19,136 nucleotides of DNA. Source: Trichomonas tenax. Lineage: Eukaryota; Parabasalia; Trichomonadida; Trichomonadidae. The stretch spans positions 1 through 19,136 of the forward strand of contig JALKBU010000976.1 of assembly GCA_023091735.1 (NCBI GenBank), in the 5' to 3' direction. Below, piece after piece: positions 7,502-17,194 of the stretch (positions are counted from its first letter, which is position 1; each line of letters starts with the position of its first letter). The position numbers and the translations under genes are program-made. A model generated the notes under the pieces. The model was given only the letters and a program-made list of their open reading frames with translations, was not told where the DNA came from and did not search any database.

Positions 7502-8272
7502 ATGACAATTCCTTTTAGCATCGAAGCTTATTACTTAACGATGTATAATAACATGAAGGATGTTCAGAGCATGGATCCAGTGAGGCAACAGAAGGAGTCT
7601 AAGAATGATAGAGACAGCTTTCACCAATCGATCTCGAAATTCCTTGAGTATTGCAACAACAATGGCGAAATGTCGTTGAAAATCACGGATATCTGCGACA
7701 TGTTTGGATTTCAGAGACGTAGATTTTACGATCTCGCCAGTATTTTGCAAGCATTTGGAATCGTCCAGAAAGTTAACATGGATATGGTCAAGTGGGTGGG
7801 TATGTCGAATGTGCAGCCCACACTCGACAGGATTATCCAGCAAAGAGGCATCAAGCAGGTAAAAGAGAAAAATATCTCTGGGTTCTTCCCATCGGAGCAA
7901 AAGCTCCTCATGAATTCCATCGGCATTAACTTTATTCTGCTTTTCGTTGCCCTTAAACAACAGCAACTTAACCTTCAAGAAACAGCCAAATTCTTTGCCA
8001 GGGACAATGGACGTTTCAAATCCACCCTCTGCAAGTTGTACCAGGTCGTGTACCTCCTTGTCGAGCTGGGAATCGTTGAAAGGCGGAAAACACCATCTGA
8101 AATCTATTTAGCGGATGTTTATTTCAAGCACTTCTGCCAGCAGCCAGAGCGCCAGAAATTACCCATCCCTATCCACATCAAGCCGGTTGAAATAACGCCA
8201 AAAATTGATCAAGTTTTTAATGAGCAAGTTGATATCTTCGATTTCGACATGGACTATGTTACATTCCAGTAG
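7502..8272 (+). CDS. E2F/DP-like transcription factor with two winged-helix segments
   Basis: The 256-residue protein resembles the E2F/DP family of cell-cycle regulators, which bind DNA through a winged helix in the nucleus. The first domain covers about residues 38-100: an ITDICDMFGF helix, the recognition helix QRRRFYDLASIL (71-82; family signature RRxYD), then FGIVQKVNMDMVKWVG, matching the usual 'glIxK...xxxWxG' wing. A second, more divergent unit (about 132-203) repeats the plan with KSTLCKLYQVVYLLVELGIVE followed by a basic wing, as in atypical E2F7/8 proteins that need no dimer partner. The C-terminal 35 residues are Pro-rich, then acidic and aromatic (IFDFDMDY), a possible interaction or activation tail. 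The start is the first ATG, in a TTCAATAATG context close to a trichomonad initiator; ATGs at codons 14 and 18 are alternatives. The stop is TAG. Confidence 0.75.
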   Translation: MTIPFSIEAYYLTMYNNMKDVQSMDPVRQQKESKNDRDSFHQSISKFLEYCNNNGEMSLKITDICDMFGFQRRRFYDLASILQAFGIVQKVNMDMVKWVGMSNVQPTLDRIIQQRGIKQVKEKNISGFFPSEQKLLMNSIGINFILLFVALKQQQLNLQETAKFFARDNGRFKSTLCKLYQVVYLLVELGIVERRKTPSEIYLADVYFKHFCQQPERQKLPIPIHIKPVEITPKIDQVFNEQVDIFDFDMDYVTFQ

Positions 8273-8578
8273 CTTAGTCATTAGTACTATTGTAATGCAG
8301 CAATTACTGTTTTTTAAATTTGTCTTCTTTTATGAAATTGTCTTTGGACCTTTTCGTAAGGGCCCTCATTTTTACTACCATCTGCACTTTTTATACACTG
8401 AGTGTTGGTAGCTGAAATTGACAAAATAATATCCTTTATTCATAAACTGAACATAAACTCTCCAAAACAGAAAATTTTGCTTTATTTCATAGATTATAGT
8501 CTATATCCAGTTCGATTTCTCAAAGATGAAAATTTTTCCAATATTTTACATCATGAAAGTATTTATAAAATGGCTCCA
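8273..8578. other. Spacer downstream of the E2F-like gene
   Basis: Only A/T-rich DNA with short chance frames. It contains no recognisable RNA or coding signal. Confidence 0.4.
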
Positions 8579-9598
8579 CTTTTTTTCTCGTTGACCTTTT
8601 TGAGTTTTGCGATTTTTAACGAGTAACCCCTTTCCTGGAAGAATCTGATGAAACATTTATGTGCTTTTTGGTGGTGCTGATTCTAGTGGTGCAATCTGTT
8701 TCATGATCTTAGCAAGGTATTACTTAATCATGATATTATTACAAACAGAAACCCATTACAAATCATTAATGGGCTTCTGTTATGAATCTCTTTGATGATT
8801 ATAACAAATACGTCTCACTATTATAGCGCTCGCTCGCTTATTTTTGCTAGAGTTCCGGTAAAAAAATCAAAAAATAGAAAAGAAAAAATACTCTACGCGC
8901 ATGAGTCAAACGGCATTCCTTTGCCCATGCATCGAGCATACCTAAAGTTATGCTACCTCAAGTTCACACAAAATTTGCTCATTGGTAACATTACATATCA
9001 AAATTTCGACTTTACATGACAAATATCAGATAAGTGTCAAAAATAGTGACTTTCGTTATTTTACATGTCAAAATTCGCTGAAATCTCATTGAGGCATGGA
9101 GATCCTCAAGTTAAATAGACAAGCAAATGCTATTTATATACTCAGCACCCCTGAAAAGCACCAATTTCTTAATAAAATAAATGGAAATACTAAATAAGTT
9201 AAATTATTGCTTTTTTAAAAATAGAAAAACAGAGTCTCATATTCTTAAAATAATAATCTATAATCACACTGTTTATGAATGTATTAATTATAATTGATTT
9301 TGTTAATATATTTATAAATTCTGCGTTTTAATATAGGCTACATCTATATTATTAACATGCAGTTATACCTACAATAGATAAGAGAAGAGAAGAGCTTCCA
9401 TCATCTTCCAATACAAGATAGTGTTTGTTTAAGCAAAACCATATTGGATTAGCGGCTTGGTCTTTGTTTGCAGAGATATTATTGATACCACTGTAAACAG
9501 AACCCAAGAAAGGCATGTAAATGTTTTATCAGATCTGATCTATAGGGGGGTCACTCGTTAAAAATCGCAAAACTAAAAAAAGTAAACGAGAAAAAAAT
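8579..9598. mobile_element. Non-autonomous element with diverged terminal inverted repeats
   Basis: Bases 8579-8693 are the imperfect reverse complement of about 9483-9598. The best-preserved core is CTCGTT...GTTTTGCGATTTTTAACGAGT (8587-8624), matched at 9552-9591, and alignment continues inward through the ATCTGATRAAACATTTA phrases (8642-8660; 9517-9537). Identity over about 115 bases looks near 75%. The 790-base interior has no gene but contains a hairpin (8744-8781) and two copies of the TTTACATGWCA motif (9010-9021, 9060-9070). This is the architecture of a MITE or foldback transposon that inserted long ago. I see no certain target-site duplication. Confidence 0.65.
8744..8781. repeat. 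Hairpin inside the 8.6-9.6 kb element
   Basis: Arms of 15 bases, AACAGAAACCCATTA (8744-8758) and TAATGGGCTTCTGTT (8767-8781), with an 8-base loop and one mismatch that would be a G-U pair in RNA. Confidence 0.75.
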
Positions 9599-9939
9599 CA
9601 AGGTTATAAAATTGTTTTAGAATTTGAATATTTTGAAATTTTGATTTATTTTGACAATTTTAAATCGATGTATGTTTTTTCCATATGGATCTTACACTAG
9701 AACAAACACTAAGTTTGACCGGCAAGGATTGTAAGATTTCAAGAAAATTCTATTTTTTTTAATAAAATTTCAATTTGTGGCAAATAAAATGATAATTTTG
9801 AAAATCTAAATAATGAAATCTTCATTATTATAAACATTATTCATAATTCATTTATTTCAAACATGATTTTTCGAAAAATATGGCTGTCAGAATTTTATGA
9901 AAAATCATTGGCATTATGACAAATAATTCTTTCAATTAT
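9599..9939. other. A/T-rich gap
   Basis: Nothing recognisable: no open frame, RNA gene or strong repeat. Confidence 0.4.
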
Positions 9940-10041
9940 GTCAGAAACCCATTATGACGCCAGAAAAACAGTATACACGTCAAAATCCATTATGCCTCGT
10001 CAGATATCCATTATGACATGTCAGAAATCCCATGTTTATGC
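9940..10041. repeat. Degenerate tandem array, unit about 20 bp
   Basis: Five adjacent units begin near 9940, 9960, 9979, 9999 and 10020, each close to GTCAGAAATCCATTATGAC. Unit lengths vary from 19 to 22 bases and copies differ at several positions. There are no unique spacers, so it is not a CRISPR array. Confidence 0.7.
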
Positions 10042-10071
10042 GTCATATTTATATGTTTACATTTAAAAGTG

Positions 10072-10391
10072 TCACTTTATAAAACGTTTAAGTACGTTTA
10101 GATTTATCATTCCTTCAGGTAGTACGGCTTTCGACTGTACTACCCAACATACAAGCTCCTCTAACGCTTCATCAAACTTCTCTACAACATCGATGAGGTC
10201 GGCAATCTGTTCCATACCATCGATTCGCAATTACATCATCTTCGAGTTTCTTCTCATCATCGACGATCCATTCTTCTCATAATCTATGAGTTTTTCTACT
10301 GAATAGATGAGCCACTGGACTGAATCGACGAGACACTCGACTTGAATCGATGAGCCTCTATTCTCACATTCGATGAAGCCCTCTACTTGAA
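10072..10391 (-). pseudogene. Decayed 3' part of a coiled-coil, repeat-bearing protein gene
   Basis: The minus strand carries a clear coding signal in this GC-richer patch, spread over three frames. The best-preserved piece is an uninterrupted 47-codon frame from ATG 10215 to TGA 10072: MEQIADLIDVVEKFDEALEE, then a Trp/Val segment and a basic end FIK. Upstream, other frames give EEWIVDDEKKLEDDVI (about 10216-10272) and LVDSVQWLIYSVEKLIDYEK (about 10265-10335), similar acidic helical phrases with the LIDxVEK pattern. The DNA correspondingly shows degenerate units of about 24-26 bp containing ATCGATGAG. I read this as the C-terminus of an alpha-helical repeat protein broken by frameshifts. Function unknown. 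Confidence 0.5.
10118..10144. repeat. Small perfect hairpin in the coding remnant
   Basis: GGTAGTAC (10118-10125) and GTACTACC (10137-10144) with an 11-base loop. It may simply reflect coding sequence. Confidence 0.55.
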
Positions 10392-11176
10392 TTTACGAGG
10401 CTCACAGGCCAGCCTTCTGCTGAGAGCTCTCCAAATTTAGTCTATCTTCTTTTTTCGCCAAATTTTTAAGGTTAAAAGCCAAATTTTGATGAAGGCTATT
10501 ATAGACCTTCACTCATTAGCGAAATGTCTAGGTATAGTCTAGCGATGTTGTTACTGAAAGCTCATGAATTAGTAAAGTTTAATTAATTGAATGTTTTAAT
10601 AAATTATGGAATTGAAGGTATTCAACACTAATATTTTATTTAGCCAGATGTGCATATTATTGACACATTGATTAAATAGCTTAAACACAGTAATTTAAAA
10701 TTTTAGTTATGAGATTAAACTTATATTTTACGTTTAATGATTAAATTCATATGTGCTTGTATTTTTGATAAGCTTTGTTATATAAATTCGATGTGAACAA
10801 TAACAGATTTTGAACTTTAAATTTGATGAAATATTGCATTATATTAAAAAAGTGTATTTTTGTGTTTTGTCATGCATAACACCTCTTATATATGTTGTAG
10901 ATGGGTGTTTTAATTGTTTCATGCCTATATTAGTGATATTGAGTGTGTTTCAAGTTGATGTTGTGTCAACAAAATTGACACTCTAAGGAGTCAATAATGT
11001 ATGATTTTTTGCTAATAAAATGTATATATCTCAAAGATTGCATAGCATAATATATTCACAAGACAGTATCACATCGATTATTGTGTGTCTGAGTTATATA
11101 GCACACTTTTATCGCAAAATCAACGTCTCAAATGTGTTCCATGTCTGGAAGGGGAAAAAACGCGCAAAGCAGGGGA
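10392..11176. other. Non-coding A/T-rich stretch
   Basis: No gene, RNA or repeat could be supported. One frame that opens near 11020 extends only because of the hairpin that follows. Confidence 0.35.
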
Positions 11177-11257
11177 AGTGCTGTTCTGTGCACTCAAAAT
11201 CGATTCATAAGTCAATAGAAATGTGTGCTATTGACTCCGAGTGCATAGAACAGCATT
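11177..11257. repeat. Nested hairpin
   Basis: Outer arms AGTGCTGTTCTGTGCACTC (11177-11195) and its near-complement (11239-11257) pair with two or three mismatches. Inside them GTCAATAG (11211-11218) and CTATTGAC (11228-11235) pair perfectly around a 9-base loop. The result is a two-storey stem-loop. Confidence 0.7.
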
Positions 11258-11861
11258 TCAAAATCGACCCAGAATATCGAAATTAATTCCTACCAATACT
11301 TTGTTGTAATAATGCAGTGCAACTTGCTATTACACTGTTTAAGTCTCATTGTGCAACCGACGTCTGGTGGGGTGAAAAATTGAAACTCATCCAATTGTTG
11401 TGTTTGTGTCATTCTTATCCGTTCTTCGGTCATTGCACATGTATGCAGTAGCTTCAGTAACGAGAAGAAGGACTCAAACACAATATTATATAAATCAATG
11501 TAAATTATCTGATAAAAATTCATCCATCACTGTGTACCAATGGTATATGTGGTCTTTTTATTAGATTTCTCAAGCTTTAATGTGCTATTGGCACATAGTT
11601 GTTGGAGAAACATGAATCACCAACAAAACTTGTTGTTTTTATCATCTTTTTGGTACACATGTCACTAAATCATGTCATCAGTGATATTTGCACGGAGAAG
11701 AAGACTAAAATAAGAAGTTTTGAAAATATCTCGAATTTGATTATGATTTGAAAGAGTTTTTAACATTCCCATCATTTCGGAGGCCTCGCTTCAATCATTA
11801 CCATATTATAATCAATGTTATTTTCTATTTTTGAACCCAATTCTAAAAAAACATAGTAGTA
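11258..11861. other. Non-coding stretch
   Basis: A/T-rich with no supported gene. A 77-codon minus-strand frame here lacks any family signature and has random-looking composition. Confidence 0.35.
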
Positions 11862-11948
11862 ATTGTTCTATTCCAATATTCTCAGTGACAACGTCACCTA
11901 TCACATGTGTGAGTGACACTATCGCTGAGAATATGGGGATATAACAAT
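11862..11948. repeat. Imperfect inverted repeat with inner palindromes
   Basis: Arms of 24 bases at 11862-11885 and 11925-11948 pair with about three mismatches. The 39-base loop holds GTGACAACGTCAC (11885-11897), itself an inverted repeat, and CACATGTG. Confidence 0.7.
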
Positions 11949-11991
11949 ATGATGAAAATCAGAGATCAGATTTCACTAAAACTTTCTATTT

Positions 11992-12064
11992 CACTGAATG
12001 CAAATGGTGCACTTGGACTAGTGATTACATTGATCCGGTTCTAGTGCACCATTTGCATTCAGTG
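11992..12064. repeat. Perfect 22-bp hairpin
   Basis: Arms at 11992-12013 (CACTGAATGCAAATGG...) and 12043-12064 are exact reverse complements across all 22 bases, with a 29-base loop. Such perfection in neutral A/T-rich DNA suggests recent origin or function. Confidence 0.9.
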
Positions 12065-12158
12065 GGGGATATTTATGATTTAAAAAAATAGCTAAATGTA
12101 TAATAAAACAAGACTGATTGATCTCATATAAAAATGTAGAACATTCAAAAATATAGGT

Positions 12159-13091
12159 TTTACGAACTTCCCTGTTGTCAAGGTCCTCTCAGAAACCCTA
12201 TTAGCGACCTTTGGAGCGAGTGCAGGATGGAAAACCTAACTTGGATTACACTCAATATCAATTACACCAGGAAAACACACTCAAAATAGAGTCAATCATC
12301 TGCTCAGACTCCACTCACATACTGACAAATGAGTTCACAGCTCCTTGATCATTCACAGCAGCGCCAATTTAAAGCACAGATCAATATCGCCATCAAAACT
12401 TGATCCTAACTTCATTGATGAATGTGTCAGCGCTACAGCAGGATTTGTACCACATGCTGGAAATCCAAAGTGTGTCTCTATCACACAGGCAACTGAATTA
12501 GGCCTAGTTAACACATTAGACGAAATCAAAACTATTTGCGACAAAGCCCACAAAAACAAACTCAAAGTTCACATGGATGGAGCGAGATTCGCCAATGCTT
12601 TAGTGACATTAAACTGCACACCAGCTGAAATATCATGAAAGGCCGGCGTTGACGTCTTAACATTCTGTGCAACGAAGAATGGCGCACTTTTAGGAGAATT
12701 GATAATTTTCTTCAACAAAGATTTAGGTGAAGACTTCGAATTCGTTATGATGAAGTCAGGACAGCTCATATCAAAGACAAGATTCTTTGCAAATCAGATG
12801 TTTGCCTATCTTAAGGATGATTTATACTTAAATCTCGCTAGACACGCAAATACAATGATGCAGAGACTGTACAATGGCATCAAAGACTATGAAAAGTGCA
12901 AACCAATGCTCCAACCGCAGTCTAATGAAGTATTGGTAGTGCTTCAGAAAGAAGATGCCGAAAAGCTGTTTTCAATGGGATCTGAGTTCTATGATTGGGA
13001 TCTTAGTGTTACTCTTTATAAATTCATTACTTCCTGGCAGACAACAGAGAAGGAAGTTGATGATTTCATCGCCGCTATCAAAACATTATAA
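12159..13091 (+). pseudogene. Decayed low-specificity threonine aldolase (PLP-dependent beta-eliminating lyase)
   Basis: The family uses pyridoxal phosphate to split threonine into glycine and acetaldehyde in the cytosol. Here the best frame starts near 12372 and gives SITQATELGLVNTLDEI, HMDGARFANAL (Asp that holds PLP) and, after a TGA at 12636-12638, KAGVDVLTFCATKNGALLGE, containing the PLP-binding Lys (12675-12677). It continues to a natural stop at 13091. The family normally has Trp just before KAGVDVL, so the TGA is most likely a TGG-to-TGA change. Upstream homology is broken: VVKVLSETLLATFG (12174-12215) is in the main frame, whereas ESIICSDSTHILTNE (12286-12333) is in another, with two further stops. 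Two compensating frameshifts and at least four stops mean a dead gene. In trichomonads this enzyme is thought to be of bacterial origin (family knowledge). Confidence 0.85.
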
Positions 13092-13137
13092 ATAAATCTA
13101 TTTGTTCATATCAAAAATATAAGCACAATTCAGATAG

Positions 13138-13324
13138 CTGTTTTACACAGTGTTTCAACCTCCAAAGCAATTCTTCTTCCACGATCTCAGCATAAATGAT
13201 TCAAACAAAGTTTTTATTGACATATATATTACCGATACAATATATTGCCCAATGCCAAGTTATAGAAGAGAGGATTAAGATTAATGAAAAAAATATTAAA
13301 CAAAAGATCAAATTAAGAGGATAA
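13138..13324 (+). pseudogene. Possible short coding remnant
   Basis: A 48-codon open run (13138-13284) reads like protein: FQPPKQFFFHDLSIND, then IDIYITDTIYCPMPSYRRED. A neighbouring frame continues it with EERIKINEKNIKQKIKLRG to a TAA at 13322-13324. I do not recognise a family. It may be the end of a degraded gene, split by one frameshift. Confidence 0.3.
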
Positions 13325-13427
13325 TATTCCAAAACTAAGTTCATTAGATGCAGTTAACAATGATTAATCGAACCTACTACTCAGATTCTTCAAAACAACA
13401 CTCATTTCATCACGAAGTTATCGCCAT

Positions 13428-13451
13428 CAATAGACTATGGGGAGTCTATTG
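13428..13451. repeat. Perfect 9-bp hairpin
   Basis: CAATAGACT (13428-13436) and AGTCTATTG (13443-13451) pair perfectly around a 6-base loop. Confidence 0.65.
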
Positions 13452-13813
13452 AATGAAGAAAACTTCTACGTTGTCAATAAAACAACGCAATTTAGACAAA
13501 ATGGTGTTCATCATCAGAGCCAATTCGCGGAACATCAATACACAGCCTACAAAACCACTAAATAACGAGATATTAAGAAATAGATGTCGTAACGAAACGA
13601 TTTTGATCTGCGTTCCTCATTTTTTAGTCCAAATTTCTTCAATATTGCGGCCATAGCTTTCTTATACCAAATAATATATAAATACAAACTCAGAAGGTGC
13701 CCTCTCATTGATGAAAGAATTCGCTTTCTTTTCACACAACAATAAAGAACTTAAAGGACATCAGAAATATTCTATTTTCGGTCTCAAAAAGCTAAATCTA
13801 TGAAGAACGAACG
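13434..13813 (+). pseudogene. Possible multi-frame coding remnant, unrecognised
   Basis: Three open stretches in different plus frames have protein-like composition: NEENFYVVNKTTQFRQNG (about 13450-13560), FNIAAIAFLYQIIYKYKLRR then CPLIDERIRFLF (about 13600-13740), and NKELKGHQKYSIFGLKK (about 13740-13800). They could be pieces of one frameshifted gene. No family signature was found, so this may be coincidence. Confidence 0.25.
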
Positions 13814-14316
13814 CACAGCATCGTTTCCGCGAATTTTGGTTTTTCCAAAAATCTCATCGTAACTAACCAACGCTTTATTCGCAGTCTATAGATGATAGCG
13901 ATGATAATGGAGTGCGAAAAAGTTTACTATCCAAAAAACTCAAAAATCAAATGAAAAAATTTTGCAATACTTTTTTTGAGCTTTCAACAAAAAATAGATA
14001 TCTCTATACTGTGTTTAATCAGAAAACACCAATTTTAGCCTTATTTGATGATAAGTTTGTGATTTATGCGAAACTCGAAATATAGACTTTCCATAATGTG
14101 GTGTAATAAATATCGATGAATTAAAGTCAAAACTCTTGTCAATTAAAAGTGTAAAACTATTGAGAATCTAAAGAAAATGGATGGTATAGACAATGTGCGA
14201 CAAATAAAATCAAAAACTGCAAAAATTGAGAACTATCGGCGTCAAATTGAAAAAATTGAAAGCTTGTAAATTAACCGAATAATTTTTATCTACTAAAAAA
14301 GCTTGATCCAAAAGAA
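13814..14316. other. Spacer before the Myb gene's 3' end
   Basis: A/T-rich, with only short unconvincing frames and no strong repeat. Confidence 0.35.
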
Positions 14317-15042
14317 TTAAATAAACATAGTATCTAAGAAGTTGAAATCATCATTACCAGTAAATATCTCTGAAATTGTGCTATCTTCAAAGACATCTGC
14401 AATAGGATGATCTTCTTCTGCTGGCGATTCTACAACGGGATCAGGCATTTGTTTGATAGGCTGTTGAATAACGGGAATCATTGGCTGAGCTATCTGTGGT
14501 TGTTGTGTTTGTTGGGGTTGCTGATATTGAAAACTCTGTTGAGCATTCATTTGTTGCTGGTAGGCAAGCAGCATCTGCTGAGCATTCATCTGTTGGGCCA
14601 TGTAATATTGCTGATATGGCTCTAAGACTGGCGTTGGGATCATCGGGCTCTCCTGGAATGGAGCGTACTCACTAAACTTATGAAGACGGAACTTCTTCTG
14701 TTGGTGTCTCATTAAAACTAAGTAACGATTGCGAACAGCATTACCAGAACGTCCGACAAATGTGCGTCCGATAGCATTCCAGTGTGGACCCATTTCTTTG
14801 AAGCGTTCTAAGATGAGCTGGTCCTCTTCTTCTGTCCAATTGTTGTTTGTAAGCGAAGGATTTAAGTAGTTCTGCCATCTTTCTCTGCATTGTCTAGGAT
14901 TCCTATTTGTAAATTGCGATGCAATCTTGTTCCAGTCAACATCAGTAGAGTTGTTGACGAGTTCGATGAGTTTCTTGTCTTCTTCGGGTGTAAATTTAGA
15001 CTTAACGATTTTAGACTGTGACTGCTTGTAGCCCTGAAACAT
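14317..15042 (-). CDS. R2R3-type Myb transcription factor with Gln-rich and acidic tail
   Basis: The 241-residue protein is a nuclear DNA-binding regulator of the large trichomonad Myb family. Repeat R2 covers about 15-62: FTPEEDKKLIELV, W37, then RNPRQCRERWQNYLNP with W56; its first tryptophan is replaced by Phe17. R3 covers about 67-112: W69, W88, and the recognition helix GRSGNAVRNRY where the third aromatic is Tyr107. A basic patch follows (RHQQKKFRLHK). Residues 137-200 are very rich in Gln and Pro, with a duplicated MNAQQ-containing block. The C-terminus is acidic with hydrophobics (DDFNFLDTMFI), typical of an activation domain (inference). The start at 15042 is the only upstream Met. 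It is preceded on the minus strand by CTACATTTTTC, close to but not matching a trichomonad initiator. Targets cannot be predicted. Confidence 0.9.
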   Translation of the reverse strand: MFQGYKQSQSKIVKSKFTPEEDKKLIELVNNSTDVDWNKIASQFTNRNPRQCRERWQNYLNPSLTNNNWTEEEDQLILERFKEMGPHWNAIGRTFVGRSGNAVRNRYLVLMRHQQKKFRLHKFSEYAPFQESPMIPTPVLEPYQQYYMAQQMNAQQMLLAYQQQMNAQQSFQYQQPQQTQQPQIAQPMIPVIQQPIKQMPDPVVESPAEEDHPIADVFEDSTISEIFTGNDDFNFLDTMFI

Positions 15043-16008
15043 ATAGAAAAATGTAGTTTTTGTAAACTATTGAAAACCATTGTAGAATTAAGAAACGTGT
15101 TTTTAAAATTTTCTGAGTGATTAAATACAGCGTAAATATTGGACTACAGAGCATTGTGAGGATATCACCTACAATTTATTCTCAAAATATTTTTCTTAAT
15201 CATGGTATTTTAAGATGACTAAAACGGTTTTTAAATAATAACATCGACATATAGCTATACACTATTAAATCTAAAACAGTTCTGGCGAATTGAATTGAGC
15301 AAATATTATCTGCACCTTAAGTAGATATACAAAATGGCAAAATATGTGAAAAATTAAATTGGCAGATGTTTCTCAAATTTTGAATAGATAAAACTATATT
15401 TAATTCAAAAATGAGAGAACAGTGAACACTTAGTGAATATAGCATCTACATGTATTGGGAATCATATATATAACGAAATCACCTCTTCTGTTTTTTGCTC
15501 CCTAGTATCATGATAGCACCCATGAAATCCATTTGTACTTGTTTTGTAATTTTATTTTGCTCTTTTATTCCTCAATCGATTACTCATGCACTTACACATC
15601 ATTAAATCGAGGAAAGAAGTTTATAGTCGAAATATGCACATGACGCGGTATCAATTGACTATATATTCATGTTTTCTTGCAAGAAACAAAATTGCGCTAC
15701 ATATCCTAAATTCCACAGAGATGCATGTTCCTGAAGTTTCCGACTTGAAATATTTCGTTTTTAACATTTCTTTTCTTATTGATTACGAAATGCAGCTCTA
15801 TGATCGGAAATAAGGGTTACCATCACGTTAAAACAATCAGGAATTCAATCAAAAATTTTTCTTATTCTTCTCAAAATTGAGAGCTTAATTGGCCTGCATT
15901 TGTGAAAAAATAGCAGTTGCCAAACACTGAAAACTTTTTATAACAAATTTCCTTGATTTTATTCATCTATATTTATCTATATTATCTATTGTCGAGTATA
16001 ATAATCCA
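15043..16008. other. Non-coding A/T-rich stretch upstream of the Myb gene
   Basis: Holds the Myb promoter side (next to 15042) and otherwise no supported feature. A 75-codon plus frame at 15586-15813 has no recognisable family. Confidence 0.4.
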
Positions 16009-16119
16009 TCAAACGAAAAGTGATACTTTACATGTCAGATTTGAGGGGTGGAGTTCCAATCATAAAAAGTGACAAATACGATTTTGCCTTTTTCCTACAA
16101 GAGCGAAGTCAAGAGAGAC

Positions 16120-16311
16120 TGCGACTATCTTAAAGACAGCATGAGGATAGGTCCCCATGGTGTATTTGAGAGAGTCGCAGCTAGTTTTTGCTACTCCAGG
16201 ACGAAATCGGAATTTCAATAATTTAGCCGATTTCGTCCTGGACGAGTTTGTAGACATTCTTTGCACCAAACCAGACCTGATGTTAGCATTTCAGGTGTGT
16301 TCTGGGGCAAA
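16120..16311 (+). repeat. Left perfect inverted arm, 192 bp
   Basis: Exact reverse complement of 17195-17386 over every base. It contains its own hairpin: CCAGGACGAAATCGG (16196-16210) and its complement (16227-16241) with a 16-base loop. A 52-codon frame reads across the arm, which is why mirror-image frames occur in both copies. I see no family match. Confidence 0.95.
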
Positions 16312-17194
16312 ATTTGAATATTTGGATCAATTGTCAAAAGTTGTCTGTGAAGTGAGGAGATGATGTATATTTAGATCATGCGCGTTTTCGATTATATTAA
16401 TCATATTAAATTTTCTTTCAAAGAGATTTTGAAAGTGATATTTGACATTAAAAAATATTGAATTAAAATTAATTATAGCCAAATATATGTCATTTTGATT
16501 AACCATGGTAATCATTAATGGGATTTTAATAGGATATTAATTTTTTGAGAAGTGTATCAACTCTGAGGGTCAGAACCAGATCAAACATGTATGGGCATAT
16601 ATAACTCTTATGTGATGCCATACATAGTTGTAGTGTTAAACATATATAATATCGTTTCATATTTTTCATTAACAATTTGATTTCAGCTTATTATTGAGCA
16701 AATAGAAATATTTATTATAAATATATCACATGTAAACATCATAGTAACATATTACAAATAATACAAGCTCCTAATTGAATAATTGTTCAGTATCTTAATT
16801 TATAAATACACGAAATCATTGCGGAGACGACAATATACATAGATGCATGAACATATTACATGCTTTTAATGTGATACACCAACTTACACTCATAGCCTCC
16901 CAATGAATATACTGAAATTATTGACTAATAGAAATAAAGTATTCAAAAATAAAAACGATGGAAAGATAATTCGCATCATATATACTATTTTATTAATGTA
17001 AACGGTGTCAAATAAATTGTGAACAAACGTGACTTTTAACCTTATCCACTTTTTAAAATATGGTTTATTATAACATTTACATAATGGTAATGCTAATTTT
17101 GGTCGCTAAAAATCAAATTTGAGAGTTAAAACACTTCAGAGGTGTATTGACTTCTATTTTTTGCAATTACTTTACAAAAAGTTTGTAGGCATCC
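16312..17194. other. Interior of the foldback-like element
   Basis: Strongly A/T-rich, no gene or RNA seen. One ACATGTAAA motif sits near 16729-16737. Confidence 0.4.

Noticed and set aside
9940..10041. CRISPR array.
   Set aside because: Units abut with no unique spacers, vary in length, and the genome is eukaryotic.
14407..14675. Plus-strand frames across the Myb gene.
   Set aside because: They are shadows of the CAG/CAA-rich Gln tract on the minus strand.
16060..16363. Genes in the two 192-bp arms, with mirror-image proteins.
   Set aside because: The frames exist because the arms are inverted copies and contain a hairpin; they have no family signature and end just beyond the arm.
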